From NCBI GenBank assembly GCA_026419785.1, contig JAODTK010004932.1, forward strand, positions 124,001 through 188,000: 64,000 nucleotides of DNA. Reading direction: 5' to 3'. The notes below the pieces were generated by a model that saw nothing but the letters and a program-made list of their open reading frames with translations, was not told where the DNA came from and did not search any database. This DNA is from Sclerodactyla briareus. Taxonomy: Eukaryota > Echinodermata > Holothuroidea > Dendrochirotida > Sclerodactylidae. A program made the position numbers and the translations under genes. Positions 46,642 through 58,159 of this stretch are shown here, piece after piece. Position 1 is the stretch's first letter, and every line of letters begins with the position of its first letter.

Positions 46642-47150
46642 TTCAAAGTAACCACTGAGTGTTCATCAAGTGTTTGGCCGGACGCGCTGGCTAAGCGGGT
46701 GCAGTCGGCACCTAACATGCTAAATCGGACCGGGACTGCGATCCAAGCAGTAATGCTTGGTTGTTCCTATAAGTGACTGGGTAATTTGAAATAACGACCT
46801 AATTCAATTCGGAATAACGGTCCCTGCACTCAATTCGGAATAACGATCCCGATGTTCAATTCGGAAAACAACACATTATCCTGAATTGGCTGCAACCCCC
46901 ATGATCAATTCGAAAACGGTCCCTTTCTGAATTCAGAATAACGACCCTGATGTTCCATTCGGAATGGCGGTCCTCATGATGAATTCGGAATATGACCTTC
47001 GGAATAACGGTCCCTATTTCCAATTCGGAAAAACGACCCTTCGATAAAGACCCTTCGGAATAGCAGTCCCAATGATGAATTCGGAATAAAGACCCTTCGG
47101 AATAGCAGTCCCAATGATGAATTCGGAATAAAGACCCTTCGGAATAATGG
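46642..47150 (+). repeat. Fragment of composite unit (locus 2, part c) with minisatellite locus 7
   Basis: Resumes the unit at 'ttcaaagtaaccactgagtg' and runs through the same module into TTCGGAATAACG units (46785-47150), including two near-identical copies of 'ttcggaatagcagtcccaat' with a 51-bp period. It ends where GGTCA repeats begin. Confidence 0.8.
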
Positions 47151-47154
47151 AACG

Positions 47155-47560
47155 GGACCATCCAAAGTCATTTGCGGTCAAGTTAGGAGCAGTGACGGAT
47201 TCAAATGGAACTACACATAGTCAACTTTTGTTCTCAAATATTTGAAGGTTCATTTGTTGGTCATCCAAGGTAATTTGAGGGTTCGAATGGGAAAGAGTGT
47301 CCATGTTGAAGGACAATTTGGTACATAAGTAACTTTTGGTAATTCCTTTTGGTAGGTTACTGGGAGGTCATCCAAGGTCATTTGAGGTGAAATTAAGACA
47401 TTGAATGAAGCTGTTACATTCAGTCAATATATAGTCATGAATACATTCAATGCCCTTTGTAGGTCATTGAGGAAATTAAGAAACCAGACTTGGTACATAC
47501 AGTCAACTGGTGGTCATGAATATGTAGGAGCTCATTTGAAGGTCTTCCAAAGAAACTTTT
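47155..47560 (+). repeat. GGTCATTTGGGGTCATCC tandem repeat, copy 2
   Basis: Degenerate units of about 80-115 bp with 'catagtcaacttttg', 'gaaggttcatttg' and 'ggtcatccaaggt' motifs, as at 34.2-34.7 kb. It borders minisatellite locus 7, but on the opposite side relative to the 34-kb arrangement. Confidence 0.6.
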
Positions 47561-47729
47561 CCTGCGGACCACCAAGGCTTTTCGATCGCGTTCTTGATTT
47601 TTATCATTGATTAGCGCTGCATGGAAAAGTGTTGGGGATAAGCTTAACATAACTGATTACAATGGAATTTGATTAATGCTTCCAAATCCAGAGTTGGGTT
47701 CTGGAATCCAGGGGTGACCCGCCACTCTT

Positions 47730-48590
47730 ATTTAGGTGAGCATGACCACGATAGTCAGATTATGTCCTGCACACCCTCTGTCCGTTCTTGTTCATCCGCA
47801 GCGCTGGTCAACTGGCAGTTGGCCCACCGGAAACGACGGCACATTGGGTGATGCCTACTTAGTGGAGCATGATGTGACATCACTGCTGCGTGTGCGTATG
47901 CCGACAGCGCCATCTGTTCGATTGCATGACCACCAGATCAGACATATTTGGAAAACACCTCCGTCCTTGTTCACACAGGCTCGTCACTGGAAGTGGTAGT
48001 GGGAATGACAGCCACATGAAGTGATGCTGTGTGGAGTGTGATGTGACGTCACTGTTGCGAGCATGCCATCTGCTCAACCCTGAGGCTGAAGTCTTGAGTT
48101 GTTCTGGTGTCTCTATCGCCTATGTTGAGGCGCTTCCCAGCCTCAAGAGGTTAACCACACGATGCGTGCGCACATGTCCATCCTCACAGCACTTTTCACT
48201 GGCAGTCGGTTACCCAACAACGCCTGCACAATCACTGCTGTTCAGTGGAGTGTGACATTAGGGAGCTTTGGATTTCACAACCGCTACGGCAATGTCTGAC
48301 GCATGGTTTTCCATTTTTATTAGACCTACATCGCCGTCCTGCATCGCTTAGATTTCTATGACGTGTGAATTTCCGAACTCCATTGTTCGGCTTGTTGAAG
48401 ATGCCAACACACGCTGGGTTCACGTTCACGTCGTAGAGACAACGTGGAAAGTGAGTAACTCCCGTCGTAAATCGACGTAGAACAGCAGTTGATGAGGTTG
48501 TCGCATGTGCCGTAGGTTCAACCTTGCGTCATACGTTGCTGTTGCTGTCGTGAAATCTAAAGCTCCCTGTCACTGCTGGGTGCACAGTGT
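47730..48590 (+). repeat. ~200-bp tandem array
   Basis: Three or more units recognised by 'gtccgttcttgttcatccgc', 'gtccttgttcacacaggctc' and 'gtccatcctcacagcac' (47779, 47962, 48177), each followed by 'tcactggcagt' or 'tcactggaagt' and 'gagtgtgatgtgacgtcactg'. The third is interrupted by the MITE listed next, after which the unit continues ('tcactgctgggtgcac'). Confidence 0.6.
48250..48575. mobile_element. ~310-bp MITE with AGGGAGCTTTRGATTTCAC ends
   Basis: Inverted termini: 'tagggagctttggatttcac' on the left (48259-48278) and 'gtgaaatctaaagctccct' on the right (48550-48568). Complementarity continues inward (ACAACCGCTACGGCAATGTC against the right arm's GACAGCAACAGCAACGTAT). It splits a ~200-bp tandem unit whose other copies read 'gagtgtgatgtgacgtcactg', which gives an empty site. 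There is no frame inside. Confidence 0.75.
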
Positions 48591-48599
48591 CATCCGATG

Positions 48600-50160
48600 A
48601 ATCACATGACCCCCATATGTATCACTGAATTGCAATTGTATCAATTCATACAATAATATGATAATAATAATATAATATGGATATTTAGTTATTTAGTTCC
48701 AAATTGAGCCAATAGTAATAATAGAGCAAACTATCTGCATTAATGAGCAACTCTCAAATAGTTAAACCAGAAAGCAAGAGGCTCAGTGATTCCTTGACTC
48801 ATTTCTAACAAACGCTATGTCCTGTACAAGAGCAACTGATGGGATTATTGGATGATAAACACCAAACTCCAGCTTGATAGGACCCAAGAGGTCTGGACTC
48901 TGGTCCAGAATTCACCCCTGACCTAAACCAAAAGGGTTCCTGTATTACCCCATAAGAAAGCTACAGACCAAATTTCAACCTGATCAGACCAACCATTCTA
49001 GACATGTTTACAAGGTTTTCAGACTTTGACCTCCGGCCTGCCCACAAAACTATAGCCTTCACGTATCATCATGGGGAGCCCACATACCAAGTATGAGCTC
49101 AACTCGTTCAGGTGGAGACAAGCTATTTTTTCCACAAGCTAACAACTGGCCCAAATACACTTTCAACAATTTCCCCATTTTGACCGAAAGTGACTCCTGC
49201 TCTACACCAAAATAGGGCTCTTGGCCTCCCCATGAGAAACACTATGCCAAATTTCAGCTTTACACCGGACAAAGTGCTCTGGACTCATTGTGTCCACAAG
49301 GTTTTCAGATTTTGACCTCGATGACTGTTGACTGCCCCAAAACACATGGGATCCTGTACTCACCATGGAGAACCCACATTCAAGTATTAGCTCAATCCAT
49401 CCACGTGCGGTTGAGTTAATTTGTCCACAAGCCGGGCATCACACACACACAGCCATGCCAGCATAGATTCCTGGACTGTCGTCAAGGAATAATAAAAAGG
49501 CAGACATCTGGTTTCATTCTATTCAATTTATTCCCTCTTTACTGCAAATTTCCAGTGTGATGGAAATCCTTTGAATAAGGCAGGACTATAAAAGGAATGA
49601 AGCAGTAGGAACAAAATGAATACACCAAACATTGTTCCATAAAATAATAAGGGTTATCAGTTACTGTGCTATTCTAATCACGAAATTTCAGTGCACTGAG
49701 TAAATTCTTATGCTTATAAAGATTGGAGTCACAAAGCATTATTCCACATATTGGAACATAAGTCATATCTTTGAAATACACTGGACTATGTATACATACA
49801 TACATTTTCAATTTCGTGAATTGAGGTTGTTCCGCTCAGTTTGCCATTTGCCTTGGTAATGTATGGTGTACCCTTTCAACATATTTGTTACAATATACTG
49901 CATATTTACCTAGAATACATATAAATATTGTGCACCGCAGGCATCATTACCGAAGATTTCCACGTTTTGATCCCTGGACGCCTGAACTATCATTCAACCG
50001 ACCAGATCGGAATACATCTCCAAGTGCAGATACGATAAAATCAAGCCAAAATTGTCCCAACAGTGCACACAAGATACAACGCTTTATACATTTTGAGAGA
50101 TAATAAACTGAGTGCATGATGAACACAGATACCATACGTTACTGACAAATTGTTTCTAAC
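48600..50160. repeat. AT-rich region with a ~293-bp degenerate tandem duplication
   Basis: Within 48880-49440 two ~293-bp units repeat the order 'ccaaatttcaacctgatcag', 'acaaggttttcagactttga' (49010), 'catggggagcccacatacca' and 'gagctcaactcgttcaggtg', then the same at 49240-49430 with changes. Short TAA runs lie at 48655-48680. The remainder (49440-50160) shows nothing recognisable. Confidence 0.55.
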
Positions 50161-50440
50161 TTCAGGACCAATTGTTGTTTTAGGAACAGAACCAACAAAA
50201 GTAAAAACTAACACCATATAATCAGTTGTTTTGTTGTCATTACAACTAGCTTAACTGGTGACAGCTAGCGCAAATGCATTTGTGGAAAGAGCTTTAACTT
50301 CAGACAATTGTCTGTTTTAGGAACAGAACCAACAAAAGTAAAAACTAACACCAAATAATCAGTTGTTTTGTTGTCATTACAACTAGCTTAACTGGGACAG
50401 CTATCGTCAAATTGCATTGTGGAAAGAGCTTCAACAAAGG
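50161..50440 (+). repeat. 140-bp tandem duplication
   Basis: Two near-identical copies, starting 'ttcaggaccaattg' (50161) and 'ttcagacaattg' (50301), share 'ttaggaacagaaccaacaaa', 'gttttgttgtcattacaact' and 'gtggaaagagctt'. Differences are a few substitutions and indels, so the duplication is recent. Confidence 0.85.
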
Positions 50441-51690
50441 GAAATCCAACAAGATCAGGTATTACTTAACACACAGTATATAGCTATTACTTGTCAAAAA
50501 AAAAATGCTCTGAAATTCAGAGAAGTTGTCAAAAGGCATCAGTGCAGGATCCTCCATGAGTTCGGGGCCACCAATAGAAAGCAATTGTTCAGTAATTATA
50601 CAATTGGAAGCTTTGTTCATGATAGAACACATTTTTCATCTTCAGTACCAGATTCACCACAATGGGAATCATGAACTAATATGAAGTAATCATGTATTCA
50701 CAAACTATCACAGGGCCAAAATATATCAATCATTCATCAATTTTTTGTTTACTCTTGGCGGGGAAAAACAAAAACCAAACTAGCAACAATAATAGGACTC
50801 TACGGCAAGCAAAGTGCAAGCGGATCAGTAATTTTATTTGTGAGGAGGTACCGGAACCAGTGTTTTGCAGCTGATGTGGGCAGCCTCCATGCTGCTGTTT
50901 TGGCCTTTCAACAAGTCTGATGCCCAAATAATTGGAATCCAAGTACAGGAATTTACCAGAATAGAAGGGGTTAATTTTCGTGCGAGTAAATGTACAATTA
51001 AAAGCTACATTCAAGAGAATACTGAAGAATAACATAACTGCAATACAACATTCATGAGAACCCTGTGCCACAAGACATTGGCTTTCGGAACTCACTCAAA
51101 AACACATTAATACATTTTCCTGCTGGCAGTGAAATTCATTAATGTTTTCCTTAAACCCGGAAATATAAACAGACTGACCATTCAACCAATGGTGATAATT
51201 TTTTCCCCCAGATGATGGAAAGTGTGAGTGAAAACTGCACTATGTTACCGAGGGAATACCCCACTGAAATACCATATGTTGCCTAGATAAAAAATCCAGA
51301 TATACAGAACAGACATGGCAAACCACATATGGTCCATATAAAGCCATATAAGGGTTGTACTCAGAATTGGGCAGATACAACTTGATAAAGAATCAAGGTA
51401 TACCTGGCAACTACTTTATCTGGCCCATATAAAACTTTTTGGGTGTTAATGATTGGAGGGTTTGTAGGCCAAAGTGCAGTGCAATGAAGCATATAATATC
51501 CCAAAACATATATTCGCCTAGTTCTGAATCATGCAAGTAGAGGTCAGGTTGTCCAGAAGTTGAAGATGGGCCATTGCTGGAATCATTAGCCCCCCCCCCC
51601 CCCCTCCGTCCCCGTATGTAGGCGCTAACTATCTTTTCCTGGAAAGTGTCTGGTAAAAAAAAAAAGCAGAAGCAGACCTTGATGACACTT
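50441..51690. other. Unassigned sequence
   Basis: No gene recognised. A 121-codon minus-strand frame (50730-51095) has no motif. A poly-C run lies at about 51591-51604. Confidence 0.4.
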
Positions 51691-51959
51691 TCCCGTCAGT
51701 TGCCTTATCCACAGGTACGCAGTCCAGCAGCGCAGCCGATAATGATAGCTGTGACACACAAACTGCAGTGCACAGGATTACCGTACCAGAATTCCGTCAG
51801 GAATCCACAGCAGTTGAATGGAGGAGCTCCAGAAGTATGCTCCACCAGGTATGAATATGTCATGACCCTGGTACCGAGAGCATGAGACATCTTTCGAGGC
51901 CATCATCAAGTCCCGTGGACACCCTGCCAGTTCCTCTCAACCCCCAAAGCGGAGGAAGA

Positions 51960-52440
51960 TGTTGATGCATGGCTCCAATTCCTGCGATATTTCTGATCCA
52001 GATCAAAGAGAAAGAAGAAGAGGAAGAGCGGAAACAACGAAGGAGAGGGATGCAGCAGCCACCAAGGAGATACGGAAGAAGCAGCTTCGGAGGAAACCGA
52101 AACCAGCAGTGAGTCTTCTTCCTCAGGATCAGAATCTGATGCTTAATCTGATACGAGCCCCAGACCACCTCCGCAATGACGGAAGAAGTCGGGAGATATT
52201 ATGCGGTATATTTGGGAGAAACCCTGGACTTACTACTGGGGAAAGGTGACAAAGGTCTTCACCAATGATTAGGAGGACGACGATGCTGAAGAATCAGAGT
52301 TTACTTTTCTACTACATAAAGAAGTTCGGAAAATGCTAGTGATGCTGGCAGCATCCTCTGGGATTGGCCAACCAAACCAGACATTGACATTGGTCAAGAC
52401 CAACCCAGATATGTTTTGGCCACCGATGCTGTGCTGACAG
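51960..52440 (+). pseudogene. Decayed gene fragment: acidic linker plus YYAVYW/WDWP domain
   Basis: An acidic and serine-rich segment (TEEAASEETETSSESSSSG, ~52065-52120) precedes VGRYYAVY (52189). A one-base slip then gives WEKPWTYYWGKVTKVFTND, an in-frame TAG, and EDDDAEESEFTFL (to 52310). A second shift gives WDWPTKPDIDIGQ (52361-52398). The order and spacing of YYxVYWxxPxTYYWGK...F...FL...WDWPxKxD match a small domain I know from the C-termini of uncharacterised, repeat-associated predicted proteins of marine invertebrates; I have no name for it. Two frameshifts and a stop mean it is a pseudogene or badly sequenced. It lies 1.4 kb upstream of the transposase-like remnant and could belong to the same element. 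Confidence 0.5.
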
Positions 52441-53640
52441 TTGCCGCCCGTCTTAGGAAATCCTACTTCCAGTCCTCCCGCAGAGAATGCAGTAATAAGA
52501 AGTTCAATGACCTAAGCAAGTCATGCCCCCGAACCTCACAAAGAGCCAGTGGAGAAATTGATGTATGCAGTTCAGTAACCCCAATACTGTATTCCAAGCA
52601 CTGTTGTATGCCTTACATTATTTTTTATACTGTCATGCCTTGATTTTTCACACACTGTTTTTTTCATCACCTCGCCTTCATATGTCTCTTCATTGTCGGT
52701 GAAATTTCCAAATTCTAAATACAAAAAATATTCAGGAATTTATAATGAAGTGATACTGCATGCATCGAGTTGCTCAATATTTTTCATAGTCGCTTGCATG
52801 ATGGGGGGGGGGCAGTTTCCACTTGGTTGGGTCCATGGGTCCTCTACCCAACCCCCACTGTTTATACATTGCCAATCAGAACGTGGTGTCTCATGTTTCC
52901 ACAGTTTTCATTCCATAATGGCAACATCATCTTTCTGTATTATCAATCCACCATTCGATTCATGACTGAACAGTAAAAACCAACAACGTTTTTATTTGGC
53001 AGGCAAGGAACCAAACCTGGTTGTGGTAATAGAAAAAACAATCCAGAGAGCTGGCATTTAACAACCTATTTGCAGAGTCTACTGCAATATAATCCAAAGA
53101 TGAATGGATCAATCAACTCTCTTGTGGACAGTTGGAACTTGTCTGGTGATAGACTTGTCTGTGAGAGCACATTTTTTTTTGGGGTAAAAAAAAACAAAAA
53201 TATTTTTCAGGTTTTTCCATTTTCGTTATGTGGAAAGACTATTTTTTCCATAGCTTGTTTAAAGATTGTTCCATTCACAATTTATAAGAATCAAAGATGA
53301 ACACTCTCATATGCCTATCTCTAAACATTTTACTGGCCCCACTTAATGGAACTTGACATCTTTCCTTATAGGTCAAGAGATTGAGGGACCTACCTAAATC
53401 AGACCTGCCTACCCAACCGAGATAGAGCTGTGGTCAACAGAACAGCAGACTGAACTTGTGACTGCCGACTTCTCTTGTCAGTTCCCTCCAAAATCGATTC
53501 ACTATTTGGATTCACTCCTATGCAAGAAGCTAGCCAGTCACAGAGTGCTCAAATCTCAGGAACCCAACAGAGTCCATGCCTGAATGCGAGCCAGCCTCGA
53601 GTCCTCACTTCTTGAGAACCCAGCAGAGTTCACATCTTAG
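52441..53640. other. Unassigned spacer
   Basis: No gene or repeat recognised. A G-run lies at 52803-52811 and an A/T-rich stretch at 53170-53230. Confidence 0.4.
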
Positions 53641-53819
53641 AGCAAACCCACCGGAGGGCTTTGGAAAGAGACAAGCACGTAGTTCAGGGAACTGGTGATT
53701 ACAGTAAGCACAAACGTCATGGTGACAACGAGGAGAAGAGGAGTGCGACAGACGAGGAAGCCCAGCTGAAGATGTTGAGAGTGAGGTTCAAGAAAGTGAG
53801 TGATCTGGCCGGGGACGAA

Positions 53820-55060
53820 GCAAGATGAGGAAGATAGGAGCGATACAGAGGAGGAAGATGATAGCCATGAGAACAGTGGCAGTAGCACCCCGAGCAGCAG
53901 TGATCACTAAGATGAATCCAAAGATCCAGAAGCCATCAAACACTGTGAAGAGTTCCTTGTGTTCCTTGGTTTGATCCTGTCTTGATCAATTATCGTATTC
54001 AATTCCTTGCCTGCAGTGTTCAAGCTCTGATGCTAGTGTGGAGAAACAGCTTCATGGTACGATGGTAAGTGCTATGTCACATGTAGTGTTCAGGGACAAC
54101 TGTTGTGAAGTGGGAGTCCCAACCCTCCATTGGTAAGGCCATTGTTGAGCTGCAATACATTTGGTACAATTGCACGTTTCATCCAACATGCTAAGCGCAG
54201 TTCATATCCAAAGGGAGGCTCTGTACTACGATATCAGAGTACATAATGGTGCCAGTTGTGAATCACACTAGGCCAGTCAGACAGACGCTATTATAAGTTG
54301 GGGGCCATAACCTGACATACTGGGTGGTGATAGTAGGGGTTGATTCACTGGCTACAATGCTAAGTATGTTCTTATACAATTATGAACGAGGGCACAAACC
54401 AAAGTGTACACTCTGAGCTTATGCAGGTGAATCAAGCAAATAGTTCTGCCAGGGAAGGGTGGTTTGAAGGAATGCTTGAACGGTATACTGCACATTGATA
54501 GTGCGGGTACTGTTGCCACTGATAGACATGTTGGCATTAGAAAGATGTTGCGGGAAGAACCATTTCGACATCAATCGCAGTGGTACTCTCTGTGATTAGT
54601 GCCGCTATATAAAATTATCGTATTTTAATATCATTATAATCAAGTTTGAAGTAGGACATGGCCAAAAAAAAAATCTGTAAAGAAACTCTCAGCATTGGCA
54701 GAGGAACAGAACTATGCCGAGCTTGGCCCTTGGATACCTGCAATAAAAAACTACTTGTGGTGGTCTGCGCAGAACTGTAATGAGGTGTGCTTTGTGAGAT
54801 GTGGGCATCATGTTCACAGCTTGGAAACAGTTGGACGTATTTCACAGATGCAGCCATGATGCTCTCTCACCTGAAAGAGGATGGCCAGAGGATTGGCTCG
54901 CCGCAGGTTCAAAGGCGCATGAAGCTTTGCAGAGGGTGGCGCCAGACAAGCGATGCTGAAGGACCTGCAGCATTTGACAAAGACCTGTCACACAGGGAGC
55001 CTGGAAGTCTCCATAGTGTGTTGCAAAGTACTGCCCTAAGAGAATATCACCAAAACTTAT
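53820..55060 (+). pseudogene. DDE-type transposase-like pseudogene, copy 1
   Basis: Indel-broken frame. In order: acidic linker DEEDRSDTEEEDDSHE (~53826), CEEFLVFLGLIL (~53943), SQPSIGKA-like segment (~54130, frameshifted), GYNAKY with preceding GGDSRG (~54327-54370), QVNQANSSA (54424), then KECLNGILHIDSAGTVATDRHVGIRKMLRE (54467-54556; given here as one open stretch with TDRH at its centre), LSALAEEQNYAELGPW-type text, and AAGSKAHEALQRVAPDK (~54900). GD.R.DSPG..AKY, S.EANSSAAMEK and TDRH in that order are the conserved blocks of a large family of RNase H-fold (DDE) transposase-like proteins common in fish and marine invertebrates. A Kolobok-type relationship is possible but unproven. There are many frameshifts and no intact product. 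Confidence 0.65.
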
Positions 55061-55315
55061 AGCTTGGGTATTGACTAGCAATAACTCTGAGGGCTAATAA
55101 CTTGGGAGGGCTAATCACTGGCGGACCTGTATAAGCAGGCCCTGCATGCATTATCAATGACAGCGCCATGCCAAGTGCCAGTCATTCATGCAAGAAAAGG
55201 CTGCCTGCCATATGGGCTGCCCAGGTACAGGATTAATGGAATTGGTTTACACAGCCACTTCCTCTATGTATCGGTCACCAAACTGTAGCATCTTGATGTT
55301 TTTGTTGGTTTGCAG

Positions 55316-55575
55316 CCTACTGAGCCTAGCCAGTCTTCTAAAGTGGAGTTGTACCCTGGGACTGGCGTGTTTATCAGTCGCCTACAGAGGTTGGTCAGCG
55401 GTTGACTGACGCTAGCCGGGAAGCCAGAGTGTGCAGAAAGGGAACTGCTGGAAACCTTTTCTCAAACTGGAGGACACTTCCACGCAGCAATGCACTGGGT
55501 AAAAGGAAGGCTGCCAATGACATCAACAAAGAAGCATTCAAAGCCCTTCATCCAAAAGTCCTTTAGCTATGAAGA
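55316..55575 (+). pseudogene. BEN-like exon, copy 1
   Basis: A strong acceptor 'tttgttggtttgcag' precedes CCTACTGAGCCTAGC, and a canonical donor 'gaaga|gtaagt' follows 260 bp later. Encoded text after indel correction is PTEPSQSSKVELYPGTGVFI, SRLQR, AGKPE..., LLET and a frameshifted remainder. Compared with copy 2 it has lost the frame in the LARSNALG region. BEN domains are small alpha-helical DNA-binding modules found in chromatin factors and in mobile-element proteins. Placement directly downstream of the transposase-like frame suggests both belonged to one element. Confidence 0.5.
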
Positions 55576-55734
55576 GTAAGTGCTCATATGTTGCTTAGAG
55601 GAGAATTGAACGCAATATTCTTGGCATCACATTTTGTATCAGCTGTGAGTGATTCTAGTATGCAAAAACAGTGCTCAAAAAATATTTTTGAAATTTAGTA
55701 GCCCCTTCGGGCAACCAAGTGGCTAAATTCTGGT

Positions 55735-55870
55735 ACCCCGAAAGGATGGCGCTAGACAAGCGATGCTGAAGGACCTACAACATTTCACAGAAGCCTGCCA
55801 CACAAGGGAGCCTGGAAGTCTCCATAGTGTGTCGCAAAGTACTGCCCTAACCTAAGAGACTATCCCCAAA
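55735..55870 (+). repeat. Partial third copy of the transposase segment
   Basis: 'ggcgctagacaagcgatgctgaaggaccta' through 'gagcctggaagtctccatagtgtgtcgcaa' (described in outline) repeats 54940-55040, downstream of the BEN-like exon. The second duplicated block has its equivalent at 60795-60840, so this arrangement predates the 5-kb duplication. Confidence 0.7.
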
Positions 55871-56430
55871 ACTCACCGTTTGTGTATTGACTAGCAACCA
55901 TACTAAACTAATCTAGTTCATGGTGTGTTTTACAACCCCGCCCTCAAGATATGTATAATTGACACACCGCATGGACGTTGTTCTTGTTTCACCCGTATCA
56001 TGAGCAAGTGGTCTAGTTCTTCACTTCCTGATAAGAGCACAAGGATCTTCCCATTTCCTGCCATGCAGGCCTGGGGGGTTCGCAACTAGCTATTCTTGAC
56101 AATAACCATAATTGGTGATAATGCACAGGGGGTTGTCAGGGAGCCAACACAGTTCTTTGCCAAGGCATCCATAGGGTTCCGATTGACGCTTACTCCAAAG
56201 CACTAGTGCATTGAATTGTCAATCCAACCAGCGCGAAAGAGCGAACCGGAGCGGTTCCCACCTTGTGGGATCGCAATGGTTTGATGCCTTCAGTTCAAGC
56301 AAGGACTTTTGGCTTTTGACTCCTGATACCAATTGTTGTTCCGTTCCCGGGGTGGGTTGCCCCTCATCAGAGGAGAGGCTAGACGTTCACTGTCCTGCTG
56401 CGCTGAGGGTAAATAGGTGCTATGATGGTG
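55871..56430. other. Unassigned spacer
   Basis: No recognised gene. A 101-codon plus-strand frame (56211-56516) has several cysteines but no identifiable domain. Confidence 0.35.
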
Positions 56431-56431
56431 G

Positions 56432-57185
56432 TCACAAATGGTTTTGTGAAATCATGTTATGCCAAAACGTACTGAACTGCCCATTACTGAAAGAGAACTT
56501 CTGTTCATATGCCTGATCAACTTGGAAACCCACTATATTACACTTTGTTATATTACCACACTCATTAGTCACTATATTACAGAGTCCAATGGAGGGTGTT
56601 GGGGCTGTGCCATGCTTGTAGGTGAACAATAGGTGTTTATCATGAGGGCCAGTCTTGTTTTTGTATCTGCAAACCAATGGAATGAGATTTAACCGGTGAG
56701 TATCAATGTAATGTTGACCGCTCCCCAGATCAGAATAGGCAGACGCCATAAGGCGGACGTCCAGGCATTGAGGACGGTTGCTCTCCACAAGAAGTTGAGA
56801 CAACAAATTCATCTCATACAGTAAGCCGAGGCAGTTTTCATGTTCCAATCCCACCTGCTCTTAGTTCACTGAACGAGTTCTATCTGGTCTAAAACACATC
56901 TCTGATATCAGAAAAATCCCAATTACTAACTATGGACACTATGAAAGAGTCACCTCCCAGCTGGGGAAGACATCACAAATTTGAATTTGGTTTGTCATTT
57001 CAAGTAACGCCAAGCTTTGTAGTGATAGTGCCAATGAAGGCATCCCATCCTCTCCCAATATTTGAATTCAAATCCCCACACATAAACCGACCAGGGTAAT
57101 TATTTGCTATGGTTCTCAAACTGCAACACGTTAGAATGGAGTAAAACATGGAGACATTCCTATCAGCATTACGTACTCCACACAC
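56432..57185 (-). pseudogene. AP-endonuclease-like remnant of a non-LTR retrotransposon
   Basis: On the minus strand the frame from 57185 contains RFMCGDLNSNIGRGWDAFIG. This fits the GDFNxRxG motif near the catalytic Asp/Asn of apurinic-like endonuclease domains of non-LTR retrotransposons. After stops and shifts, RPDRTRSVN (~56890) and LLYEMNLLSQLLVES (~56800) fall where such proteins have 'R.S.D..VN..G..LLELC...L.I.NGR'. The usual following motifs (SxIDYxx) were not found and no reverse transcriptase follows. A decayed, antisense LINE fragment is the best guess. Confidence 0.4.
56690..56940. repeat. ~220-bp duplicated segment, copy 1
   Basis: Pairs with 58850-59070: 'atgttgaccgctccccagat', 'aggcagacgccataaggcgg', 'acaagaagttgagacaacaa' and 'ttccaatcccacctgctctt' are shared in order and orientation. 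It overlaps the endonuclease-like remnant, so a piece of that remnant was copied to the left edge of transposase copy 2. Confidence 0.85.
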
Positions 57186-57623
57186 TTGCCAAGAATCATG
57201 GAAGCATTTTCTGTGGATGGACTGGTTTAATGGTTAGGTAGCACCCCCCCATACATTGCTGGCTCTCATCAGATGGTGTGATATTGCCAGCAATGTGGGA
57301 AAGTTAAAGTAAGAGTTTAGAACCAATATGTTGTAGATTGTCTACAGATCCACTCTGCACACCGAAGGACAGCTGCCTCACTTTCCCAAATGAAATCATT
57401 CAATTAGACAGAAATCATTAACAATATTTCCAAATTCAGCGTGGGTGCTGGTTCTGATTAGGTGACTTTGTTGTTCATACAATATCAGAGACGGCAATCT
57501 CCATGTAGAGAGAATAACTGAGGATAGGTTGCTTGTTGTTTTCAGTTTTTCCTGGATTTGAATATTTTTCCTTTCAAGGAGTAGCGGGACTGAAACCAGA
57601 CAGTAAGGTACTGAGCGAAGTAA

Positions 57624-57821
57624 TTGAAAATGCAGTCAGCAGAACAAATAAAGATATACCCCTGCAGAGAGCCCTTTCTGGGCGCAATGATTAGGCCTGC
57701 AGCTGAAGGGGCAATCAACGATGAGGCAGTCAAACTTATCACAGAGTTAAAGAGATCTACAAAGTTGGTCCTGGACAGTGGACTCATCAAACTCCCTCCT
57801 CTGCGCAGCAATCCTCGTTAA
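57624..57821 (+). CDS. Short open frame, hypothetical
   Basis: A 65-codon frame with protein-like composition (contains AAEGAINDEAVKLITELKRS and ends LRSNPR). No family recognised. It sits between the two transposase-like copies and may be a fragment of the same neighbourhood. Confidence 0.2.
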   Translation: MKMQSAEQIKIYPCREPFLGAMIRPAAEGAINDEAVKLITELKRSTKLVLDSGLIKLPPLRSNPR

Positions 57822-58159
57822 CCCTCTCATAACATCTGACCTAGTATAGTTTACTAGTTCAACATGCATTGTTAAGCACATTTTCCGTATGTTAGGTTTT
57901 AATTGTGTTTGCAGTTTAACTCATGGCTGAACCTCAAAACCACTTGCGAGTAACCGATTTTCTTCCCGCTCGGTCACTTCTACATTGCCAGATCACAGGC
58001 ATTTCATAACCTTGCGTATGTCCCCGGAGAAAAGGCGGAAGTATCCCCGGCAAAAATTTCTAAAGCAGCCCTCCCTCTTGGCTATCGTGAATGCTAGATT
58101 AGAGACAAGTTTTTGTCGTCATTACCTTCAGAATGTAAATCCGCTGTATTGATGTCATC

